Part shown: positions 8,502 through 16,070 of the stretch, piece by piece
Position numbering within the stretch: the stretch's first letter is position 1
How the letters are laid out: the number at the start of each line of letters is the position of its first letter
Origin: Mucilaginibacter ginsenosidivorans
GTDB taxonomy: Bacteria > Bacteroidota > Bacteroidia > Sphingobacteriales > Sphingobacteriaceae
Assembly (NCBI RefSeq): GCF_007971025.1
Contig: NZ_CP042436.1
Location: 2,604,001 to 2,668,000, forward strand
Direction: 5' to 3'
DNA: 64,000 bases
Position numbers and translations under genes: made by a program
Notes under the pieces: generated by a model
Told to the model about the DNA's origin: nothing
The model's input: the letters and a program-made list of their open reading frames with translations, nothing else
Database searches by the model: none

Positions 8502-11336
8502 ATGAAACTGAAATATCTACTGGCGGCCATACTCTTTATACTAACCGCCAATGTTTACGCACAAAACGGCCGGCAGATCAGCGGCGTTGTTAAAGACTCA
8601 ACGGGAACGACCCTGCCCGGCGCAAGTGTAAAATTGCTGACCGGCAAGGATAGTGTTACAGTCGCAACCGATGGTAACGGCCGTTTTACATTTTCGGCAG
8701 TTACAGTGAACCAATTTAGCCTGGTTATTTATTCTATCGGATATGAGGGCCTGAAACGGAAATATAACCTGGCGCCTGGTAATACGGATGCCGAACTGGC
8801 GCCTATTATACTGAAAAGCGAGTCCAGGACCCTTAACCAGGTAAATATAGTTGATGTAAATGCGGTAAAAATTAAAGAGGATACGGTTGAATATAACGCC
8901 GCTGCTTACAAGGTACGCCAGGGAGCAGTGGTAGAGGATGCTATAAAAAAGATGCCGGGACTGGATGTGGATAAGGATGGTAACATTACTGCACAGGGCA
9001 AAAGCGTCAGCAAAGTGCGTTTAAATGGTAAAGATTACATGGCAGGCGACGTAACCAGTCTTACCCGTAATCTCCCTGCGGACCTTGTGCAGAGCGTGCA
9101 GGTAGTTGATGACTACGGCGACCAGGCCAATATAACGGGCATAAAATCAGGCGATCCGCAAAAAGTACTGAATATCAATATCCGTAAGGATAAAAACTAT
9201 GGTTATTTTGGCCAGGGTACATTAGGCGGTGGCCGCGATGCCATTCCGCAGGTGGACGGTACCAAAGAAGGGGGCCGCTATATAGCATCAACCAATATAT
9301 TTTCTTTTAGTGGCGACCGCCAGATAGCGGTATCAGGCAACCTGAACAATACCAACACCAACCTGTTCAATTTTGGCGGTGGCGGCCCTGGCGGCGGCCG
9401 CAGGGGCGGAGGTCCCCCGGGATTATTCGGAGGCAATACCAACGGTATCACTACCGCACGTTCATTAGGGTTCAACTACCGTGATAGCTGGGGTAAAAAA
9501 ATAACCGTATACGGAAGCTATAGCTTTGCTGATAATACAGTGAATACCATCACTTCGTCGTTGCAAAACAATATCTCGTTGCAATTCCCAAGTACCAATA
9601 CTTCGAATAGTGTCGAAAAGGACGAAAATATCAACCACCGCGTCAATTTCAATCTTGAATATAAGCCCGATACGGTCAACTATATCAAATTCAGCCCGAC
9701 ATTTTCATACGGCGGGGTGCATACCAACGAAACAGCAACCAGCTTGCTGACATCGAACGCAGATACGACGTCATTCTACAACCTGGCATTGCTCTCGCAT
9801 TCCTCGGCCCCTAATTTTGGCGGTGGGTTGCTGTATAATCACCGCTTTAACAGCCATGGCCGTAATTTCAGTGTTTTTATAACAGGAGGTAGTACCACCA
9901 GTAATTACTACCAAAACCCGGTGTACGATTACCTGGCGGGGAAGGCGAATGCACCGGTGAACCAGATGATCAATACCGATAGCCGTACGGACAGCGTTGG
10001 TGCATCGTTCTCTTATATCGAACCGATAGGCAAGCAATCGTACCTCGAGCTTAATTATAACTATCACAACGCGCATACCACCGCCGATAAGTTGACGGAC
10101 ACGCTAACCGATGCCGGCCAAAGCAACCGGTACGATCTGCTGAGCAACGATTACAATTTTAATTTCATCACTAACCGTGTTGGGTTGAATTTCAGGTATA
10201 TCGACAAAAAATACAACTATACCTTAGGTGTTGCCGCAGTGCCAAGCGTTCTGGAAGGTTCATCATCTATATCGGCGCCTACCCATGTCAGCACCTTTAA
10301 TTTTTCGCCGGTGGCGCGGTTTATCTATAATTTCTCGCGCACCCAGGCAATAACCATCAATTACACGGGTTCGCCAATGTCGCCAACGTATGCCGAATTA
10401 CAGCCCGTGGTTGATTATTCCAGCGCGAGCTACCCGGTTCAGGGTAATCCGAATCTTAGTCCGCAGTATAACAATACGTTCAGCCTTCGTTATAACAAAT
10501 TCGATTTTGCTTCGGGCAACGTGTTCTTCTCGAACCTGAACTTCACGCAGACCAATAATAAGATCGTCGCCAATACGGTAACTTTCCCCCGTAATTATAC
10601 CGACCCTAAATTGGCCGGGACTATCCTGACGCAGTATACTAATGCTTCGGGCTATTATTCGGCATCAGCGTTTTATTTGTATGCCAAGCCATGGCAAAAA
10701 CGTAAGTACACCTTGTTTATCAACGGTAATATCTCGTACAACAACAACATATCTTATATAAGTAATATCGATTCGGTAAATTTTGATGAGACCACGCAAA
10801 AGAACATCGCCAAAAACTTGGTGCTTACACAGGGTGCCCGTTTCAGGGTTGATATTACTGATATTATTGATGCGGAAGCCAATGCAAGCTACAGTATCAA
10901 CCATTCAAACAATTCCATATCGCAGGCCAACGTCAATAATAATTTCCGTACGATCACTTTAGGTCTGAATGGCAAGAACTACTTGTGGAAGGATTGGACG
11001 TTGAGCTACGACTATACCAAAACCATTTACCAGGGGTATACCGGCGCAACCAATCCGAATATCCTGAATACTTATGTGGAGCGCCGCTTTTTAAAGAGCA
11101 ATGTCGGCACACTCCGTTTCTCGGTATTCGATGTATTTAACGAAAATACCGGTTTTACTTCAACCCAGACAGCTTATTCCATTTCGCAAAGCAATGTAAA
11201 CCGTTTGGGCAGGTATTACCTGCTTACCTTTACTTTAAGGCTGCAAAAGTTTGCCGGGCAGCCGCCTCGCGGTCCGGGTGGCCCCGGTGGTTTCCGCGGC
11301 CCGGGTGGCGGCCGTCCTCCGGGTGAACCGGATTGA
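8502..11336 (+). CDS. outer membrane beta-barrel protein with carboxypeptidase-regulatory-like domain
   Basis: A 944-residue outer-membrane protein related to TonB-dependent receptors (outer membrane beta-barrel family, PF14905-like). Signal peptide (about 1-21, ending VYAQN), then a carboxypeptidase-regulatory-like domain (about 25-110), a plug-like region (about 130-225; KMPGLDVDKDGNITAQGKS) and a long barrel rich in alternating aromatic residues (about 240-920). A Gly/Pro-rich loop (about 285-310) and the C-terminal tail (PRGPGGPGGFRGPGGG) stand out. No SusD partner follows. The substrate or role is unknown. It is divergent from the LytTR two-component pair, which may control it. A YceI gene follows 50 bases downstream. 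Confidence 0.87.
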   Translation: MKLKYLLAAILFILTANVYAQNGRQISGVVKDSTGTTLPGASVKLLTGKDSVTVATDGNGRFTFSAVTVNQFSLVIYSIGYEGLKRKYNLAPGNTDAELAPIILKSESRTLNQVNIVDVNAVKIKEDTVEYNAAAYKVRQGAVVEDAIKKMPGLDVDKDGNITAQGKSVSKVRLNGKDYMAGDVTSLTRNLPADLVQSVQVVDDYGDQANITGIKSGDPQKVLNINIRKDKNYGYFGQGTLGGGRDAIPQVDGTKEGGRYIASTNIFSFSGDRQIAVSGNLNNTNTNLFNFGGGGPGGGRRGGGPPGLFGGNTNGITTARSLGFNYRDSWGKKITVYGSYSFADNTVNTITSSLQNNISLQFPSTNTSNSVEKDENINHRVNFNLEYKPDTVNYIKFSPTFSYGGVHTNETATSLLTSNADTTSFYNLALLSHSSAPNFGGGLLYNHRFNSHGRNFSVFITGGSTTSNYYQNPVYDYLAGKANAPVNQMINTDSRTDSVGASFSYIEPIGKQSYLELNYNYHNAHTTADKLTDTLTDAGQSNRYDLLSNDYNFNFITNRVGLNFRYIDKKYNYTLGVAAVPSVLEGSSSISAPTHVSTFNFSPVARFIYNFSRTQAITINYTGSPMSPTYAELQPVVDYSSASYPVQGNPNLSPQYNNTFSLRYNKFDFASGNVFFSNLNFTQTNNKIVANTVTFPRNYTDPKLAGTILTQYTNASGYYSASAFYLYAKPWQKRKYTLFINGNISYNNNISYISNIDSVNFDETTQKNIAKNLVLTQGARFRVDITDIIDAEANASYSINHSNNSISQANVNNNFRTITLGLNGKNYLWKDWTLSYDYTKTIYQGYTGATNPNILNTYVERRFLKSNVGTLRFSVFDVFNENTGFTSTQTAYSISQSNVNRLGRYYLLTFTLRLQKFAGQPPRGPGGPGGFRGPGGGRPPGEPD

Positions 11337-11386
11337 TCGGAACTTGCGATTATTTAACTCCAATAATTTAAACATAAAACAAAAAA

Positions 11387-11956
11387 ATGAAGAAGATCAG
11401 TTTATTAGCAGCCGCCCTGGTATTTGGCGCTACAGCATTTGCGCAAGGCAAGTGGGATGCCGACAAAGCACACTCTAAAGTTGGCTTTACCGTTACGCAC
11501 CTTTCAGTATCAGACGTTGACGGTAACTTTAAAAAATTTGATGCAAGCATCACCACGTCAAAGGCAGACTTTACCGATGCCATTTTTGAGATGACCGCCG
11601 ATGTTGCATCAGTAAATACAGATAATGATTTTCGTGATAACGATCTGAAAAGCGACCACTTTTTTGATGCGGCCAAATTTCCGCAGATACATTTTATCAG
11701 CAAAAGTGTAAGCAAGGTTGATGATAAGCATTACAAGATAACCGGCGACCTGACCATGCATGGCGTTACCAAATCGGTTACGCTTGATATGTTGGTGAAC
11801 GGGTTTACAAAAGACATGCGCAGCCAAAAGCCGGTAGTTGGTATTAAGGTGACAGGTACTATTAACCGTAACGATTTTGGCGTGGGCCACATGCCGTCGG
11901 CTATGGTGAGCGACGATGTTGAAATAAGGGCAGTGGGCGAATTCCACCAGCAATGA
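11387..11956 (+). CDS. YceI family periplasmic protein
   Basis: A 189-residue secreted protein of the YceI lipocalin-like family, which binds isoprenoid or other amphiphilic molecules. Signal peptide MKKISLLAAALVFGATAFAQ. The family hallmarks are present: W-DADKAHSKVGFTVTHL, the DNDFRDNDLKSDHFFDAAKFP segment, the ITGDLTMHGVTKSV strand and the terminal NRNDFGVG region. It follows the outer-membrane barrel gene by 50 bases and may be cotranscribed, then ends at a terminator at 12097. A second YceI gene is at 58830. Confidence 0.92.
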   Translation: MKKISLLAAALVFGATAFAQGKWDADKAHSKVGFTVTHLSVSDVDGNFKKFDASITTSKADFTDAIFEMTADVASVNTDNDFRDNDLKSDHFFDAAKFPQIHFISKSVSKVDDKHYKITGDLTMHGVTKSVTLDMLVNGFTKDMRSQKPVVGIKVTGTINRNDFGVGHMPSAMVSDDVEIRAVGEFHQQ

Positions 11957-12096
11957 CCCTTACTTGAGTGAGTTAGATTAAATCAAATAAGTTAAAAATT
12001 TAATTAACCACTTAACTCAATCAACCCCACACAAGACCTTCCCATCCTTGAGAAAGATGGAAGAATTAAGCATGAGATTGCTTGATTTAGTTGATC

Positions 12097-12132
12097 GCGT
12101 TCCGGAGTGAGATCCCGGAACGCTTTTTTTTT
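12097..12132 (+). terminator. intrinsic terminator downstream of yceI
   Basis: Nine-base perfect stem GCGTTCCGG / CCGGAACGC (12097-12105 and 12115-12123) followed by nine T. Confidence 0.9.
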
Positions 12133-12537
12133 GCTCATTCCTCATTCCTTCACAAGCGTTTCGCTTGTTTTGTAAAGCGCCCACTAAGCTTTCAGTGTTT
12201 TCGCGTTGGTTTTAAAAATTCAACCTCCTGCATTTAGATTTTTTCATCATCGCGATATAATTGCGTTCTCCCTACACTTTTTTTTCTTTTCAGGATCGAA
12301 AAAGGGCACAATTGGTGCAATTGATCTTTGTTACTCCCTTTTTTTGAAATAAGACCGGGATAATAGGTATGAATTGCTTAAAAATTTGACGAAATCAGTT
12401 AGGTTTATTGCAAAAAATGAATTTTATGGTTTATGAATTTATTTTTTATAAAAAAATCGAAAAAATAACGGTAAAACAGGCTTTGTTTTTATAAAATTAA
12501 TAAAAAATTAAAAAATCATTAATTTTTTCATGAAATT

Positions 12538-12570
12538 TTTGAAAAAATGCAATATATTTTTCTATCTTGG
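12538..12570 (+). promoter_or_regulatory. candidate amtB promoter
   Basis: TTTG at 12538-12541 and TATCTTGG at 12563-12570, 21 bases apart, resemble the Bacteroidota TTTG / TAnnTTTG promoter. It would give a leader of about 100 bases before the ATG at 12681. Confidence 0.4.
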
Positions 12571-12680
12571 CATTCGAAAGGCGGATTTCTTGAATTATTT
12601 TTAAAAATTTACACTTTTTGCCAATTTCAACATCGCAAACATTCAAACAAACACATATCAATCAACTTTAACTATTAATC

Positions 12681-14216
12681 ATGATTATGAAATTTAAAAA
12701 CTTACAAAAAAAGGTCCCGTCGTTCCTGCTAATGGGTGCGATATTGGTTTTACTTTTAGTGGTATTTGCCCCACATGCTGTTCATGCACAAGACCCGACC
12801 GGTGCAAAGACAGGTACTATCACGGATATACCGGCTGCTAAAGCAGGTGCACCCACCCCGGCTGAATTAGGTGATGCTGTAGGCCACAACAGGATTGCCA
12901 CCAATATCATGTGGACATTGCTTGCAGGTTTCCTGGTAATGTTTATGCAGGCTGGTTTCGCTCTTGTTGAAACCGGGTTCACTCAAAAGAAAAACGTTGC
13001 CCACACTATGGGTATGAACTTTATGGTGTATGCGGTGGGAATGTTCGGTTTCTGGATTTGCGGTTTTGCTTTCATGTTCGGTGGCGGCCTTAACGCTGCC
13101 ACACTTGGCGGCGCGCCGGGCGTTATCCCGCACGAGTATGTTGTACATATGTTTGGCCACGATTTCGGCATTATCGGTACTGTTGGTTACTTCCTGAACA
13201 GTAAGGTTTATGATGTGGGTGTATTTACCCTCTTCTTGTTCCAAATGGTTTTCATGGACACTACTGCTACTATTCCTACGGGTTCGATGGCAGAAAGATG
13301 GTCGTTCAAATCATTCCTGATATTCGGTTTTTTCATATCAATGTTCGTTTATCCATTGTTTGGCAACTGGGTATGGGGTGGCGGATGGCTTTCTCAGCTT
13401 GGCGCTAACTTCGGTTTAGGCCATGGCCACGTCGACTTTGCAGGCTCATCAGTTGTACACATGGTTGGCGGTGTGGCTGCCCTTGCAGGTGCTATAGTGA
13501 TCGGTCCGCGTATCGGGAAATTCAATGCAGACGGCACTCCGAATACGATCCCAGGTCATAACATCCCAATGGCTTTGCTTGGTACGTTCATCCTTGCTTT
13601 CGGATGGTTCGGTTTCAACCCGGGTTCAACATTGGCCGGCGCCGATTTTCGTATAAGCATTGTTGCAGTTAATACCATGATGGCTGGTACTGCAGGTGTA
13701 TTATCTGTTTTGATCATTTTATATATGCAAGGTAAAAAACCAGATCCTGGTATGCTGGCCAACGGTTTGCTGGCAGGTTTGGTTGCAATTACCGCTCCTT
13801 GTGCTTTCGTAAACTCTTTAGGATCGGTGATCATTGGTGCTATTGCAGGTGCGTTGGTTGTGTTAACCATCTATATCATGGATTACAAATTGAAAATTGA
13901 CGATCCGGTTGGTGCATTTGCAGTTCACGGTGTAAACGGCGCATGGGGAGTATTATCACTTGGCTTATTTGCCGATGGTTCGTACGGTGATGGCTGGAAC
14001 GGTGTAAAGGGAAATGTAACCGGCTTATTCTACGGTGATGCAAGCCAGTTTGGCGCACAATGTATAGGCACATTAACCTGCTTCATATTCGTATTCGTGG
14101 TGATGTACGTCTTCTTCAAATTATCGAACAAGATCACACCTATCAGGGTACCTGCTGCTGACGAAATTGCCGGTTTGGATATGCCTGAGATGGGTGTTCA
14201 GGGATACGTTGACTAA
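12681..14216 (+). CDS. amtB: ammonium transporter (Amt/MEP/Rh family)
   Basis: A 511-residue ammonium channel. A cleavable-looking leader (about 1-36, ending AVHAQ) is followed by a linker and eleven predicted helices. Family hallmarks seen: FALVETGF, the pore twin histidines in VVHMVGGVAAL and AFAVHGVNGAWG, and FGWFGFNPGST. It is longer than E. coli AmtB because of the leader and inserted loops. Amt genes are usually followed by a PII gene (glnK); here the next gene is nhaA and no PII gene is present in the window. ATG codons at 12681 and 12687 both precede the leader. Confidence 0.96.
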   Translation: MIMKFKNLQKKVPSFLLMGAILVLLLVVFAPHAVHAQDPTGAKTGTITDIPAAKAGAPTPAELGDAVGHNRIATNIMWTLLAGFLVMFMQAGFALVETGFTQKKNVAHTMGMNFMVYAVGMFGFWICGFAFMFGGGLNAATLGGAPGVIPHEYVVHMFGHDFGIIGTVGYFLNSKVYDVGVFTLFLFQMVFMDTTATIPTGSMAERWSFKSFLIFGFFISMFVYPLFGNWVWGGGWLSQLGANFGLGHGHVDFAGSSVVHMVGGVAALAGAIVIGPRIGKFNADGTPNTIPGHNIPMALLGTFILAFGWFGFNPGSTLAGADFRISIVAVNTMMAGTAGVLSVLIILYMQGKKPDPGMLANGLLAGLVAITAPCAFVNSLGSVIIGAIAGALVVLTIYIMDYKLKIDDPVGAFAVHGVNGAWGVLSLGLFADGSYGDGWNGVKGNVTGLFYGDASQFGAQCIGTLTCFIFVFVVMYVFFKLSNKITPIRVPAADEIAGLDMPEMGVQGYVD

Positions 14217-14229
14217 CATAAAATATAGA

Positions 14230-14265
14230 AGATTACCTGCCGCTAAAATGGCAGGTAATCTTTTT
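14230..14265 (+). terminator. terminator after amtB
   Basis: Twelve-base perfect stem AGATTACCTGCC / GGCAGGTAATCT with an 8-base loop, followed by TTTT. Confidence 0.9.
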
Positions 14266-14303
14266 GATTTAATACTACTAATTATAAAGAAAGAGAGGCC
14301 AGT

Positions 14304-15539
14304 ATGGAAAGGATACTTAAAAGAGCGATAGACCCGCTGCGTATTTTAATTAACGATAGCCGGTTCACAGGTGTAATGCTGATTGTGTGTACAGTGGTTT
14401 CCATATTTTTAGCCAATTTTTCCGGTTTCGGTGCTGCTTACAAAAACCTTTGGGATATGGAGTGGTTTACCGCTCATTTTCATCTTCCTGAAACGCTTTT
14501 AAGCTGGATCAATAATTACCTTATGGCTTTCTTCTTCCTGATGGCAGGGATGGAAATCAAAAGGGAGCTGGTAACCGGCGAGTTATCCTCTTTCAAAAAA
14601 GCTGTTCTGCCATTTGGCGCCGCTTTAGGCGGAATGATAGTACCTGCACTTATTTTCGCTTACTTTAACATCCACACCCATTACAGCAAAGGCTGGGGCA
14701 TACCTACTGCAACTGATATTGCATTTTCAGTAGGCATAGCTTCAATTTTGGGTAAACGTGTTCCTGTTGGGCTTAAAATATTGCTGATGGCCCTTGCTAT
14801 AATCGATGACCTGGGCGCCATTGTAGTTATCGCGCTGTTTTATGGCGGGCATATCAATATGGTTTTCCTTGGCATAGCCGCGGCGCTCTACCTGGGGCTC
14901 ATAGGCTGTACTTATTTCAAATTGAAATTCGGTGTAGTACAGATAGTACTTTGCTTTGGCCTATGGTTCGCATTATTCAATTCAGGTGTAGAGGCCAGTA
15001 TTGCAGGGGTACTCATTGCTTTTGCAACGCCTGTAGGCATACTGCCCGAATTTGAAAAGTACATACATAGGTATGTCAACTTCCTGATATTACCGCTATT
15101 TGCCTTCGCCAATACTGCTATACTTTTGCCGGCGAATATAATGGGTTCTTTCGGTTCCACACTCAGCCTGGGTATTATGGTCGGACTGGTTTTAGGCAAA
15201 CCAATCGGCATATTCCTTTTCAGCCGTATTTTGGTTGCCTTGAAAGTAGCGAGCCTGCCACGCAACGTAAACTGGAAACAGGTTTTCGGTATGGGCGCGT
15301 TGGCAGGTATCGGTTTTACTATGTCGATATTTACTACCATGCTTGCCTTCAAAACCGAAGCCTTCCGCGATATCGCAAAGGTTGCCATTCTCTCAAGCGT
15401 ATTGGTGTCGCTGGTATTCAGTATGATCTATTTCTACCTGACAAGCCCGAAAGTTTTGCATGAGCACGAGGAAAGCAAGGCTGTTAAACAGCCAGTCGGC
15501 GCAGAAGGTGAATTTGCGCTTAACTTAAGCGAAGCCTGA
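14304..15539 (+). CDS. nhaA: Na+/H+ antiporter NhaA
   Basis: A 411-residue NhaA-type antiporter that exchanges cytoplasmic Na+ for protons. The conserved ion-binding segment IPTATDIAFSVG and the following LLMALAIIDDLGAIVVIALF, with the paired Asp that carry ions, are both present. So are FFLMAGMEIKRELVTGELS near the N-terminus and a C-terminal ALAGIGFTMSIFTT. About 11-12 helices are predicted, and the length is typical. It has its own leader behind the amtB terminator and ends in a bidirectional terminator. Confidence 0.96.
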   Translation: MERILKRAIDPLRILINDSRFTGVMLIVCTVVSIFLANFSGFGAAYKNLWDMEWFTAHFHLPETLLSWINNYLMAFFFLMAGMEIKRELVTGELSSFKKAVLPFGAALGGMIVPALIFAYFNIHTHYSKGWGIPTATDIAFSVGIASILGKRVPVGLKILLMALAIIDDLGAIVVIALFYGGHINMVFLGIAAALYLGLIGCTYFKLKFGVVQIVLCFGLWFALFNSGVEASIAGVLIAFATPVGILPEFEKYIHRYVNFLILPLFAFANTAILLPANIMGSFGSTLSLGIMVGLVLGKPIGIFLFSRILVALKVASLPRNVNWKQVFGMGALAGIGFTMSIFTTMLAFKTEAFRDIAKVAILSSVLVSLVFSMIYFYLTSPKVLHEHEESKAVKQPVGAEGEFALNLSEA

Positions 15540-15577
15540 TCGGAATAATTATCTATCAAAAGAAATAAACAGCCAAA

Positions 15578-15610
15578 GAAAAACCTCTCCATTGGAGAGG
15601 TTTTTCTTTT
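15578..15610. terminator. bidirectional terminator between nhaA and the small YtxH-like gene
   Basis: Perfect stem GAAAAACCTCTCC / GGAGAGGTTTTTC with a 3-base ATT loop and T-rich flanks on both strands. Confidence 0.88.
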
Positions 15611-15656
15611 ACAGGCAATTTTGCCTGTATCAATATTATTGCAATACCTTCCGGGC

Positions 15657-15848
15657 TCAATTGGTATGTAACCGTTCGGCTATCTGATCGACCGTAAATT
15701 CGACGTATTTTTTGGCGCGGTCGAAGTAATCGGGCCCGTCTTCGATGAGTTCTTCCAGTATTGATTTGCCGTTTTCTTTTTCCTTTGTAAGGTAATAAAT
15801 GCCATAACCGACAGCGGCGCCTATGGCCATAAATTTCAAAATGCGCAT
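15657..15848 (-). CDS. small YtxH-like membrane-anchored protein
   Basis: A 63-residue protein. A Gly/Ala-rich N-terminal helix (FMAIGAAVGYGIYYLT, about 6-21) is followed by a charged amphipathic helix (ILEELIEDGPDYFDRAKKYVEF). This is the layout of short YtxH-domain proteins linked to envelope or general stress in other bacteria. It is convergent with nhaA. Family assignment rests on layout, not on a specific motif. Confidence 0.62.
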   Translation of the reverse strand: MRILKFMAIGAAVGYGIYYLTKEKENGKSILEELIEDGPDYFDRAKKYVEFTVDQIAERLHTN

Positions 15849-15980
15849 AACGATACTTTAATGAAGCATAAAATTACAAAAATGATGCGTGTAAATAACA
15901 AACGAAAAAAAAATTTAAAACTGCCGTCGATTAATAGCCCACACTATCCCCGAAAGATCCATAATCGTACAGACAAATAA

Positions 15981-16015
15981 CAAAGCCTCCATCTTCAAAG
16001 GAGATGGAGGCTTTG
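15981..16015 (-). terminator. terminator after the GH127 gene
   Basis: Thirteen-base perfect stem CAAAGCCTCCATC / GATGGAGGCTTTG (15981-15993 and 16003-16015). On the minus strand it is followed by TTATTTG. It directly abuts a heptamer tandem repeat on the coding-strand upstream side. Confidence 0.72.
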
Positions 16016-16070
16016 ACTATTGACTATTGACTATTGACTATTGACTATTGACTATTGACTATTGACTATT
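16015..16070. repeat. heptanucleotide tandem repeat GACTATT, eight copies
   Basis: Eight perfect copies of GACTATT fill 16015-16070 exactly. The array ends inside the stop codon of the GH127 gene (TGA complement at 16070-16072) and begins at the last base of the terminator stem. Copy-number change would alter only the spacing between stop codon and terminator. Confidence 0.97.

Larger units (their letters stand above)
11957..12680. other. long AT-rich intergenic region before amtB
   Basis: A 724-base gap. It holds a terminator (12097-12132), then a very AT-rich stretch (about 12360-12660) with runs of A and T and a promoter-like site at 12538-12570. No coding frame of interest is seen. The length and composition suggest a regulated promoter or a long 5' leader for the ammonium transporter gene. 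Confidence 0.6.

Noticed and set aside
9278..9475. Proline-rich minus-strand frame inside the barrel gene
   Set aside because: It is the reverse reading of the Gly/Pro-rich loop codons.
16015..16070. CRISPR-like array
   Set aside because: It is a gap-free heptamer repeat without spacers.
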